A stretch of DNA of 31,013 bases from CAZIMM01 sp964540415 (GTDB lineage Bacteria; Bacillota; Clostridia; Oscillospirales; Acutalibacteraceae), in assembly GCA_964540415.1 (NCBI GenBank), contig CAZIMM010000019.1, positions 1 to 31,013 of the forward strand, given 5' to 3'. Below the pieces are notes generated by a model that searched no databases, was not told where the DNA came from, and worked only from the letters and a program-made list of their open reading frames with translations. Below are positions 21,898 through 29,636 of the stretch, piece by piece. Made by a program: the position numbers and the translations under genes. Each line of letters begins with the position of its first letter. Position 1 is the stretch's first letter.

Positions 21898-22275
21898 ATT
21901 AAAATTAATTTACAATTTTTGTAAAAATTAACACTCCGTAAAATTAATAAGCTGAATTTTTTCAGCTGAGTTTCCTTCCTGCCTTCGTTGATACTTCGTG
22001 TTCAGCAGCCCGAGATTATTTACATAAATTCGTAAACCCGCCTTTAACTCGGGAACTATGCTTGGCGCAAAAGAATTTCATCTTAATATCCGCGAAGCTG
22101 ACTCAAAAGCTGTATGAAGCTGCGCGGAGTTTAGGTTTATTGCAATACATCAACTCAGAAAAATGAATACTTCTCAGCTTTTGCACCAACAGAGCAGTGT
22201 GTTTTTTGAAATCTGCGCTGCCGCGGCGTAGATTACGGCTTTTTGTATTTTCTCGGCGGCAGAACGGAGTATATT
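21898..22275 (+). promoter_or_regulatory. Long structured 5' leader of the symporter gene
   Basis: No gene is visible in 21643-22275. The expected transcript can form several hairpins: AGCTGAA-TTTT-TTCAGCT (21950-21967); CCCGAG (22009-22014) with CTCGGG (22048-22053) enclosing TTTAC/GTAAA (22019-22036); TCCGCG-A-AGCT (22089-22099) with AGCT-G-CGCGGA (22118-22128); and CTGCCGC (22218-22224) with GCGGCAG (22256-22262), ending four bases before the GGAG ribosome site. This looks like a regulatory leader; no known riboswitch class was recognised. Confidence 0.5.
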
Positions 22276-23784
22276 ATGGGTATAAAGCAAAAGCTTGTCA
22301 GCATGAAAGATGAAATTCTCCGAAACCCGTCATTCACTGTCAGGGAGCAGCTCGGCTACGCAGGCGGTCAGTTCGGTAACGCCATGGGGCAGGACAGCGT
22401 CCACACCTATGCCGACAAGTTTAACCGCGATTTCATGGGGATTGACAACAGATATCTCACCATCAAGGGGAACATTTCCGAGATAATCGGCTTCATTGCA
22501 CCTCCGATTGCGGGCACGATACTTGACCGTCCGTCAAAAGCAGGCAGGTTGAGCAACACGCAGAGAATTATAATGACAATGCCGATTCCTTTTGCAATCA
22601 CGTCAATGCTGCTGTTCATTGTGCCGTCAAGCAATCCGCTTTATAACTTCATCTGGACTTTCTTCCTCAGTATCATTTTCAGTTTTGTTGACACTTTCTA
22701 TGACATAGCTCTAAACGCCCTTTCGCTCAGGATGACCAACAACCCTAATGACAGGAAGAATTTCTACACAGTTGCAGCTTTTGCATCAACCCTCGGCTCA
22801 ATGCTGCCCGGGTGGCTCATTCCGATTGTCGTCGACACTACGGATGACGCGACAAGGCAGAAATGGCTTTATTTCTTCGTTGCACTTGTATTCTGCATTA
22901 TCGGTCTTGTCACAATGTATACTCCGTTCTTCACTCTGAAGGAGAAGGTCGGTATCATAATTCAGAATGAAAACGAGCCGAAAGTACACTGGAACAGAGA
23001 TGTTATCCGGGCAATTCTTCACAACCGTCCGTTCATAGTTTTGGAAATCAGTTCACTGTTCGAAATGATCAGGCAGATAACATACAAGTCGTTGCCTTAT
23101 CTTTATGACAACACCTTTAATGATTACAAAATGAAAGCGGCTATTGATGCTTTCAGCGGCGGACTTTCATATGCAGGACTTCTTGCGGTTCCGTTCGTGG
23201 GCAAAACTGTTTCTGCGCGCAATATGATGATCGGCGGCTATGCATACACCGGCTTCTTCTATGTGTTAATGTCATTGTTTAATCTTCGTTTCAGCCTTAA
23301 CTCCATACGCAAATACAGATACATAATCGGCATTCTCATCGGCTTTGCCGGTATGCCGAATGCGGCACTCGGAGCAGCAAGGAGAATCATTATTGCCGAT
23401 TCTGCGGATTATATGGAGTGGTATTCTCAAAAGAATTACGGCTCTCCGATACGCAGTGACGGTATGCTTTGCGCAGCAATGAGTATCATTAGTAAAGGTA
23501 TTGACCTGATCAAAACAAATCTTTATTATGTACTTTTCGGTCGTATCGGCTACAAGGAAGGCTCCACCGACCCTGTCACGGGTGAAACTATAAAAGCCGT
23601 ACAGACAAATTCAACTTTGCGCGGAATTTACTCAATTGTCACTCTGTGCGGTGTGCTGGGCAATTTGCTTCCTTCCGTATGCTTCCTGTTTGACGATTAC
23701 ACCGGAAGACACAGGGAAGATATTCTTGCTGAACTTTCGGAAAAAAGAAAGCAGCTGGAAAAACAGATGGCACAGATCGATTGA
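22276..23784 (+). CDS. MFS transporter of the GPH (glycoside-pentoside-hexuronide:cation symporter) type
   Basis: A 502-residue membrane protein with about 12 transmembrane helices. The N-terminal REQLGYAGGQFGNAMGQD is followed by SEIIGFIAPPIAGTILDRP, which occupies the place of the conserved loop in MFS_2/MelB-like symporters. The later SADYMEWYSQKNYGSPIRSD resembles the conserved region between helices 10 and 11. Members import sugars or glycosides with a cation; the substrate is not known. The ATG at 22276 has GGAG (22266-22269) six bases upstream. The gene stands alone behind a long structured leader and is followed by a terminator. Confidence 0.82.
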   Translation: MGIKQKLVSMKDEILRNPSFTVREQLGYAGGQFGNAMGQDSVHTYADKFNRDFMGIDNRYLTIKGNISEIIGFIAPPIAGTILDRPSKAGRLSNTQRIIMTMPIPFAITSMLLFIVPSSNPLYNFIWTFFLSIIFSFVDTFYDIALNALSLRMTNNPNDRKNFYTVAAFASTLGSMLPGWLIPIVVDTTDDATRQKWLYFFVALVFCIIGLVTMYTPFFTLKEKVGIIIQNENEPKVHWNRDVIRAILHNRPFIVLEISSLFEMIRQITYKSLPYLYDNTFNDYKMKAAIDAFSGGLSYAGLLAVPFVGKTVSARNMMIGGYAYTGFFYVLMSLFNLRFSLNSIRKYRYIIGILIGFAGMPNAALGAARRIIIADSADYMEWYSQKNYGSPIRSDGMLCAAMSIISKGIDLIKTNLYYVLFGRIGYKEGSTDPVTGETIKAVQTNSTLRGIYSIVTLCGVLGNLLPSVCFLFDDYTGRHREDILAELSEKRKQLEKQMAQID

Positions 23785-23827
23785 AAAATTAAATTCTCCT
23801 GATAACACAATTAAAACATAAAAAATC

Positions 23828-23864
23828 GTACGCCGGCATTTTTATTGTCGGCGTACAATTTTTT
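23828..23864. terminator. Terminator of the symporter gene
   Basis: GTACGCCGGCA (23828-23838) pairs with TGTCGGCGTAC (23846-23856) at all 11 positions (one G-U), loop TTTTTAT, followed by AA and six T. An A-run upstream means it may also act on the minus strand. Confidence 0.9.
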
Positions 23865-23973
23865 GTGCAGTTGAAGAAATTGAACTGTATTAAAGAAATT
23901 TCACGGAATCTGATGCTGATGCCTCATACCGTAGCAGTATACCGTTATTATCATTTCCGTTTTCTCCATTATG

Positions 23974-24989
23974 TTATCCGAATATAGACATTGCAAGAAG
24001 ATAAGCCAAAAGCCGTATCATATAAACTGACCATCCGATGCCGGTAACCAAATCGGTGTAAAATTTCTCTGCTCTTTCACGGAATGTCATGTCCTCGGGA
24101 ACATTTGAAAAAACTGAGATTTCGTCGGAGCAAATAACGCTTCCGTCGGGGTCGACAAGCTCCGCAATCACTGTGAACTTTCCGTATGTAATAGATGTGA
24201 GCTTGAATTTTTCCGGTACGCCCTCTGCACTTTTTTCAATATACTCGATTTCGCAGGCGTCACCCTGAGTTCTGAATTCAACCCTTGCGTCCGTGTATTT
24301 GTCAGTATAATAGCAAAAATAGAACTCGGAGGATTCGCCCTTTTCCAAACGTGAACTTGAAAACGCGGAATCATATGGACGGATTGCGCAGTAAGGCTCC
24401 GGCTCCTTGCCGTTATAATACACTACGTTCAGCCTGCCCCACGCGGAAGCTGTGTGATAACATTCGCGATCAATAACCTGAGTTTTGTCTTCGTTGAAAA
24501 TAAATATAAAAAGTTTTTCCCTTACCTTGCTCCAATCCTTATCCGAACCCGAATAACGAAATACTCTCTGCTGCCCCAACCCCCACATTTTACTCGTGAA
24601 TGAGTTGATCTCCCAGAATTCAAGGCTCAAGGGCAGGTTTATTCTGTAATACCGCTCGCCGCCAAATTTGAAAGCATAAGAGCCTATGCTTGTTACGCCT
24701 TCTTCAACAGTAATCAATTTGATGCGTTCACGATATCCGTACCATGGCGCGGCTTGATCGGTATCCTCTTTTCCGTCAGATATATCCAGATAATACCATG
24801 CCATTTCGCCCGTGCCGCTTATGACAAGCTCGCCGTCGTCATAGAACTTCCACGTCAGATTTCGCCTTGCGCACCGCAAAAGCCGGAGTCAACAACCGTT
24901 CGCGTTTCCTCCGCGAAGGCGGGCGTTGCAAGCACCGGAATCATGCAGATGATCAGAAGTGCCGCAAGAAAATGTTTTGTGTGTTTCAT
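23974..24989 (-). pseudogene. Secreted, membrane-anchored protein with a BspA-like N-terminal motif, interrupted by a one-base frameshift
   Basis: The minus-strand ATG at 24989, with GGGAG upstream, opens a signal peptide (MKHTKHFLAALLIICMIPVL, cleavage near TPAFA-EE), continues to SGFCGAQGE and stops at a TGA. One base out of frame the protein continues NLTWKFYDDGELVISGTGEM. Together the two halves make CGAQGENLTWKFYDDGEL, the well-known motif that starts BspA-like leucine-rich-repeat surface proteins, so one A is missing in a run at 24860-24862. The rest has one repeat-like GVTSIGSYAF, a beta-rich C-terminal half and a final transmembrane helix (MIRLLAYLLAMSIFG). Repaired, the protein would have about 338 residues. 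It may be a sequencing error or a true pseudogene. Confidence 0.8.
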
Positions 24990-25025
24990 TATAAACTTCT
25001 CCCTTTTTATGTAATATCTGAATTA

Positions 25026-25550
25026 TTATTTGCCGAATATTTTCTCCCACATCATTTTCGGGTATTCATAGAATAAAACGTGAAGACCTGCCCCTGAAAA
25101 TATGCCCATATATGCGAACAGCAGGAAAAGCTCAAAAAAGAAGCCGCCGATATAGTCGAATATTGTCGGCTGTTTGACTTTCATCGTAAAGCTCTCGCTC
25201 TGCACTCTGTATTCCGGGTGCTCGGCATTATACACAATATAGTAATACTCACCGTCCGGATAACGGTTGCTCATGTTTGAATAGATGCTGTCATGATAGA
25301 ATTCGCCGTTCAGATAAAGCTCATATCCGAGTTTTGAGCCACCGCCGCTCGGAATGTATGCCTCAAGCCCACTCGGCACAGAGCTGTCACCACCGTTTTT
25401 GTACAATTCAAGGTCGTGCGGCTGTGAAGTAATAACAGGCATATATTTCTGGTCGAACGGTTCCTCATCTGCCGCCATGGCAGGTACGGCAACGGTGAAC
25501 AGCATTGCAATGCAGAGCAACACGGTGAGCAAGCGCTTGGACAAATTCAT
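25026..25550 (-). CDS. Secreted protein with C-terminal membrane anchor, unknown function
   Basis: A 174-residue protein: signal peptide (NLSKRLLTVLLCIAMLFTVA, cleavage near VPAMA-AD), a Tyr-rich extracellular part of about 100 residues including YELYLNGEFYHDSIY and YYYIVYNAEHPEYRV, then a hydrophobic C-terminal segment (FFFELFLLFAYMGIFSGAGL). The middle part resembles an Ig-like/surface fold but I cannot assign a family. AAGGAAG is seven bases before the ATG at 25550. It lies 36 bases upstream of the frameshifted secreted protein on the same strand; both have a signal peptide and a C-terminal anchor, so they probably form an operon and act together on the cell surface. Confidence 0.75.
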   Translation of the reverse strand: MNLSKRLLTVLLCIAMLFTVAVPAMAADEEPFDQKYMPVITSQPHDLELYKNGGDSSVPSGLEAYIPSGGGSKLGYELYLNGEFYHDSIYSNMSNRYPDGEYYYIVYNAEHPEYRVQSESFTMKVKQPTIFDYIGGFFFELFLLFAYMGIFSGAGLHVLFYEYPKMMWEKIFGK

Positions 25551-25921
25551 ACAAATACTTCCTTTCTTAATTAAATAGAACAACAGTCTTTCATCACATA
25601 AATGATTCTCCGTTTCACCAAACTGTTTATCAATATTTTACAGATTATTTTTTTAAGAAACAAGTTCACAAATCCTTAATATTTGATTAAGAACTGCAAA
25701 AATTTGAGCATACTCACCGTAGACTGATGTGTACGATACTTCGGTGGAATAATTAAACTGTCTTGTAAATCTTTTGTGACCAGACTGCTCGGCTTTTTGC
25801 AGTATATGGAAAAAAAGTTGAACAATAAAAAATGTTCACAAAAAATTCACAAATTTCATATCACGAAACGCTCTTTTCATGTGTTTTATATTTGTAATGA
25901 CTTTTACTGACGGTGGGAGAA
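25551..25921. other. AT-rich divergent intergenic region
   Basis: No gene is visible between the secreted-protein gene and the sigma factor gene. TTCACAAA occurs three times (about 25665, 25834 and 25846), and CTTAAT-ATTTG-ATTAAG (about 25674-25690) is an inverted repeat. No confident promoter with both boxes was found on either strand, which would fit control by an alternative sigma factor. Confidence 0.5.
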
Positions 25922-26434
25922 ATGGGAAATGATTTTCTGACAGACGTCAATCAGGATACACGATATATTGAAATGGCTGTGGAAAAGTACAGTAAGATGC
26001 TTTTCCGCATTTGCTTAGTTATACTCTGCAACCGGGCGGACGCAGAGGATGCCCTTCAAGAAACCTATCTGAGATATATCACTAAGGCGCCAGAGTTCAC
26101 AGGCTCTGAGCATGAAAAAGCGTGGCTTATCAAGGTTGCAACCAACGTCAGCAAAAATATGTCTCGCTTCAGGCTTTCCCATCCTGTTATGGATTTGGAA
26201 GAGATTAAGAATGTCGGCATACCGACGTATGACGCGGATGTTTTCGAAACAATCATGGAGCTGCCGTCGAAATATAAAATTGTCATGGATTTATACTATA
26301 TCGAGGGCTATAAGGTCAGCGAAATTTCCGAAATAATCAATGTTTCTGCAGTTGCCGTCAGAAAGCGGCTTCAATATGCAAGAGCCATGCTGAAAAAAGA
26401 ATTTGAAAGGAATGACAGAAATGGTCTCAATTAA
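25922..26434 (+). CDS. ECF-subfamily RNA polymerase sigma factor
   Basis: A 170-residue sigma-70-family protein. Region 2 covers residues about 15-85 (YSKMLFRICLVILCNRADAE, then DALQETYLRY and HEKAWLIKVATNVSKNMSR), and region 4 about 110-160 (LPSKYKIVMDLYYIEGYKVS, then EISEIINVSAVAVRKRLQYA). Regions 1 and 3 are missing, which defines the ECF group. The ATG at 25922 has GGGAG three to seven bases upstream. It overlaps by 14 bases with the next ORF, which encodes a short membrane protein and could be its anti-sigma factor. Target genes are unknown; the adjacent lipid operon and secreted proteins are candidates. Confidence 0.92.
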   Translation: MGNDFLTDVNQDTRYIEMAVEKYSKMLFRICLVILCNRADAEDALQETYLRYITKAPEFTGSEHEKAWLIKVATNVSKNMSRFRLSHPVMDLEEIKNVGIPTYDADVFETIMELPSKYKIVMDLYYIEGYKVSEISEIINVSAVAVRKRLQYARAMLKKEFERNDRNGLN

Positions 26435-26636
26435 ACAGGCTACAGGTGAATATGTTCGTGTAATGTCCTGCGTTGATGTGAACGAAGAGACCAAGCGGCA
26501 AATTATTGAGAAATGCTCAACGCCCGCGCGTCCGTTCAAACTTGAACCAAAGCCGGCAATCGCCGCGATTTCATGCACGGCCGTGCTGGTCGCGGTGGGA
26601 ACACAGATTTATAAATTTGCTCGTCGAGCCCAATAA
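26421..26636 (+). CDS. Short membrane protein, possible minimal anti-sigma factor
   Basis: A 71-residue protein in a different frame, overlapping the end of the sigma gene by 14 bases. Residues 1-45 are charged and hydrophilic (EYVRVMSCVDVNEETKRQI and onward), and residues 48-65 form a single transmembrane helix (IAAISCTAVLVAVGTQI), ending in KFARRAQ. Genes directly after ECF sigma genes commonly encode their membrane-bound anti-sigma partner, which fits; no ZAS-type His-x3-Cys-x2-Cys motif is present. GAAAGGA lies nine bases before the ATG. Its stop codon lies in the loop of a terminator hairpin. Confidence 0.6.
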   Translation: MVSIKQATGEYVRVMSCVDVNEETKRQIIEKCSTPARPFKLEPKPAIAAISCTAVLVAVGTQIYKFARRAQ

Positions 26637-26654
26637 GCTCGACTTGTGTTTTTT
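26623..26654 (+). terminator. Terminator/attenuator overlapping the end of the short membrane protein gene
   Basis: GTCGAGC (26623-26629) pairs with GCTCGAC (26637-26643); the stop codon TAA (26634-26636) is in the seven-base loop. A T-rich stretch ends with six T at 26649-26654, directly before the GGAGGG of the next gene. Confidence 0.75.
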
Positions 26655-26667
26655 GGAGGGAAAATTA

Positions 26668-27258
26668 ATGCAAAAGAATGAATCGCTCATCTACAGGAGC
26701 CTGAGACCTGGGTTCTGCTTTTTTTTCTGCCTGTTCAGAAACCCTGTCATTGAGGGAATTGAAAACATTCCGCAGAGCGGAAGTGTTGTTCTTGCAGGGA
26801 ATCACACAAGCCCGAACGACATCTTTATTTTAATTTCTTCGACAAAGCGGGTTATTCATTTTCTTGGGAAGGATGAACTTTTTAAAGGACCGATGAAAAA
26901 GTTCTTTACGAGCGCCGGAGTTATTCCGGTTAACCGCCGCACGAAGGACGGACACGCGCTGCGCGCCGCGGAGGAGGTGCTGCAAAACGGCAGGGTCATC
27001 GGCATTTTTCCGGAGGGCACAACAAAGAAGAATGCGCCCGTAACCATTCTGCCGTTCAAAATCGGAGCAGTAAAAATGGCACACGATACCGGCGCACCGA
27101 TTGTGCCGTTTGCTATCACCGGAAAATACGGCTTTTTTCGCAAGACTGTGAAGCTTAAATTCTATCCACCGTTTTTAGTTGAAAGTGACGACCTGACATC
27201 TGAAAACGAGAAATTTATGGAAAGGATAACGCAGTATATTCTAAATGAAGAGAATTAG
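26668..27258 (+). CDS. 1-acyl-sn-glycerol-3-phosphate acyltransferase-like (PlsC family), first copy
   Basis: A 196-residue PlsC-family acyltransferase. The catalytic HxxxxD motif is NHTSPND, and FPEGTTKK is the glycerophosphate-binding EGT motif; VIPVNRR lies between them. A hydrophobic N-terminus (FCFFFCLF) may attach it to the membrane. The family transfers acyl chains to lysophosphatidic acid or other lysophospholipids. GGAGGG (26655-26660) is seven bases before the ATG. Its last 14 bases overlap the acyl ligase gene, so translation is coupled. The second PlsC gene two genes downstream is of similar length, and the two probably use different acceptors. Confidence 0.92.
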   Translation: MQKNESLIYRSLRPGFCFFFCLFRNPVIEGIENIPQSGSVVLAGNHTSPNDIFILISSTKRVIHFLGKDELFKGPMKKFFTSAGVIPVNRRTKDGHALRAAEEVLQNGRVIGIFPEGTTKKNAPVTILPFKIGAVKMAHDTGAPIVPFAITGKYGFFRKTVKLKFYPPFLVESDDLTSENEKFMERITQYILNEEN

Positions 27259-28996
27259 AGAAAAGATAGTAAATCCGTTTGTCTCAAGAAAAAAAGTTGT
27301 TGACGATTGTCTTGATGTTCCGGATATTTCTATGTATGAGATGGTCAGGCGTTCAGCCGCGAAGCATCCTGCCGCGCCGGCGTATGATTACATGGGCAAA
27401 ACCTGTATTTATGCCGAGCTCGTCAAAAAAATTGATGCCTGCGCCTGCGCCTACGCCAACCTCGGTGTAAAGGCGGGCGATGTAGTTACAATTTGTATGC
27501 CCAACACTCCCGAGGCGGTTATCAGCATTTACGCTCTGAACAAAATCGGCGCGGTTTGTAACATTATTCATCCGCTTTCAGCGGAACAGGAAATAAAAAA
27601 ATATGTGGTTTCCGTCAACAGCAACGTGATACTCGCAATTGATTTATGCCTCAAAAAAATAGAAAGTACCATTGATGAAACAAATCTCAAAACGGTGATT
27701 GTCGTTTCGGCGGGAGATTCAATGCCTGCCGTGCTCAAGGCTGCCTACAACATTGCCAACAAGCCGAAGGAACTGCTCAAGAATACCGACAGCAGGATTC
27801 TCAGCTGGTCGGATTTCTGCAAGCGCGGCATCGGCACCGATTTTCGCGGAGCTTACATTGGCTCAAATGATTTGCCGTCAATTATTCTTCACAGCGGCGG
27901 CACAACGGGAATTCCAAAGGAAATTGTGCTTTCAAATCATTGCTTTAACGCTTTCGGAATTCAGTCGGTCATAACTCTTCCGGATGTTTCGGTGGGCGAT
28001 TCAATTCTTGCAATTTTGCCGATTTTTCACGGCTTCGGTCTCGGGGTATGCGTCCATGTCGCATTTTGCTACGGCGCGTGTTCGGTGCTGATTCCCCGCT
28101 TTGACGCAAAAAAATTCGGAAAGCTCCTGAAAAAGCATAAGCCGACAATGATATTCGGTGTGCCGACGCTTTTTGAAGCACTCATTAATTCTCCGCGCAC
28201 CGAAAAACTGAACCTGTCATTTTTGAAATATATTGTGAGCGGCGGAGACTCTCTTTCGGCTCCTCTCGAAAAGAGAGTTAACGATTTCCTTGCCCCTCAC
28301 AAGGCTAAGGTGAAAATCTCACAGGGCTACGGTATGACCGAAAGCCTTGCCGCAACCTGTCTTGCGGTTCACGGCGGCTATAAGGCGGGCAGCATCGGCA
28401 AGCCTCTCATCGGCAACAAATTCTGCATTGTAAAACCCGGCACGCAGCAGGAGTTGCCGGCAGGGGAGGACGGCGAAATTTGCGTCTGCGGACCAACAGT
28501 TATGCTGGGCTACCGCAACAACGAAAAAGAGACCAACTCGGCGCTCCAGCTCCATTCTGACGGCAGAATCTGGCTGCACACCGGGGACATCGGCTGCATT
28601 GATGCGGAGGGCTTTGTGTTTTTCCGCCTCAGACAAAAAAGAATGATTGTCTCCTCCGGTTACAATGTGTATCCTCAGCACATCGAAAAAACCATTGAGG
28701 AGCATGAAACGGTGCTGAAATGCACGGTCATCGGTATTCCGCATAACTACAAAATTGAGGTTGCAAAAGCATATATCGTTCTGAAAAACGGTTTCGAGCC
28801 GACAGAGCAAATCAAAGCATCAATTAAAGCACACTGCATAAAAAATCTCGCAAAATACTGTTTGCCCTATGAATATGAATACCGCACTTCACTTCCGAAA
28901 ACCCTTATGGGCAAAACGGATTTCAATCAGCTGAAAAAGGAACATCTTGAACAAAAGGAGAAAAAGGAGAAAGAAATTGAAAAGAAACAAGAATGA
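27245..28996 (+). CDS. AMP-forming acyl-CoA/acyl-ACP ligase (class I adenylate-forming)
   Basis: A 583-residue adenylate-forming ligase. Motifs are LHSGGTTGIPKE (P-loop, near residue 216), QGYGMTE near 359, HTGDIG near 445, the hinge FRLRQKRMIVSSGYNVYP and the C-terminal LPKTLMGKTD with the catalytic Lys near 555. Members activate carboxylic acids, usually fatty acids, to an acyl-adenylate and transfer them to CoA, ACP or another acceptor. The C-terminal tail is highly charged (KEKKEKEIEKK). It lies between two PlsC acyltransferases with overlaps of 14 and 20 bases, so it probably supplies them with acyl donors. The operon has the parts of the E. coli Aas fusion, acyltransferase plus ligase, as separate genes. 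Confidence 0.92.
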   Translation: MKRIREKIVNPFVSRKKVVDDCLDVPDISMYEMVRRSAAKHPAAPAYDYMGKTCIYAELVKKIDACACAYANLGVKAGDVVTICMPNTPEAVISIYALNKIGAVCNIIHPLSAEQEIKKYVVSVNSNVILAIDLCLKKIESTIDETNLKTVIVVSAGDSMPAVLKAAYNIANKPKELLKNTDSRILSWSDFCKRGIGTDFRGAYIGSNDLPSIILHSGGTTGIPKEIVLSNHCFNAFGIQSVITLPDVSVGDSILAILPIFHGFGLGVCVHVAFCYGACSVLIPRFDAKKFGKLLKKHKPTMIFGVPTLFEALINSPRTEKLNLSFLKYIVSGGDSLSAPLEKRVNDFLAPHKAKVKISQGYGMTESLAATCLAVHGGYKAGSIGKPLIGNKFCIVKPGTQQELPAGEDGEICVCGPTVMLGYRNNEKETNSALQLHSDGRIWLHTGDIGCIDAEGFVFFRLRQKRMIVSSGYNVYPQHIEKTIEEHETVLKCTVIGIPHNYKIEVAKAYIVLKNGFEPTEQIKASIKAHCIKNLAKYCLPYEYEYRTSLPKTLMGKTDFNQLKKEHLEQKEKKEKEIEKKQE

Positions 28997-29585
28997 TCCC
29001 GGAACATTCGGTTTCAGACTCTTGACACCCCCCATGAAACCGGTTTTCCGGCTTTGGTATAACCCAACACTGATAGGAAAAGAAAACATTCCGAAAAGCG
29101 GAGCACTTGTTATCGCAGGCAACCACAAGCACGTTCTTGACCAGTGCCTGACAATCATTGCAACCCGCAGACCGATTAACTATGTGGCAAAAAATGAGTA
29201 TTTTAAGGGCAAGCTAAAGCCTTTTTTCAAGTTCGCGGGCTGCATCCCGGTTAACAGAAACGGCAGAGATATTGAGGCTGTGAAGGCGTCGCTCACGGTT
29301 CTGAAACGCGGAGGCGCTCTGGGAATTTTCCCCGAGGGCACACGCAACAAAACAAAAGAATTGCTCCTGCCGTTCAAGGAAGGGGCAGTGTCAATGGCTC
29401 AAAAAACCAATGCGCTTGTTCTGCCGGTGGCAGTGACGGGCGATTATGTTTTTCGCAGCAGAAATTTATGCGTCAGGTTCGGAACTCCCTTTTCGGCTCA
29501 AGGCATGACCGTTGAGGAGGCAAACAACATGCTGCGCAATCAAATTGCGGAAATGATGACAGAAAATGCGAATTTGAGGAATTAG
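28977..29585 (+). CDS. 1-acyl-sn-glycerol-3-phosphate acyltransferase-like (PlsC family), second copy
   Basis: A PlsC-family acyltransferase of about 202 residues with NHKHVLD (HxxxxD motif), GCIPVNRNG and FPEGTRNKTKE. It overlaps the ligase gene by 20 bases. The TTG at 28977 is chosen because GGAG (28966-28969) lies seven bases upstream; a TTG at 28947 would add ten basic residues and has no ribosome site. It differs from the first PlsC in the N-terminal 35 residues, which here are basic (KRNKND) and lack the Phe-rich segment. It is the last gene of the lipid operon. Substrate and acyl donor are unknown. Confidence 0.92.
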   Translation: MKRNKNDPGTFGFRLLTPPMKPVFRLWYNPTLIGKENIPKSGALVIAGNHKHVLDQCLTIIATRRPINYVAKNEYFKGKLKPFFKFAGCIPVNRNGRDIEAVKASLTVLKRGGALGIFPEGTRNKTKELLLPFKEGAVSMAQKTNALVLPVAVTGDYVFRSRNLCVRFGTPFSAQGMTVEEANNMLRNQIAEMMTENANLRN

Positions 29586-29600
29586 GTTAAATGAAAAAAT

Positions 29601-29619
29601 GATGCATTGCGGCTGCATC
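29601..29619 (+). other. Small hairpin upstream of the activase gene
   Basis: GATGCA (29601-29606) pairs with TGCATC (29614-29619) around a seven-base loop. No T-run follows, so it is not a typical terminator. It lies six bases before the AAGGAG of the next gene. Confidence 0.4.
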
Positions 29620-29636
29620 GTCGGAAGGAGAAAACC

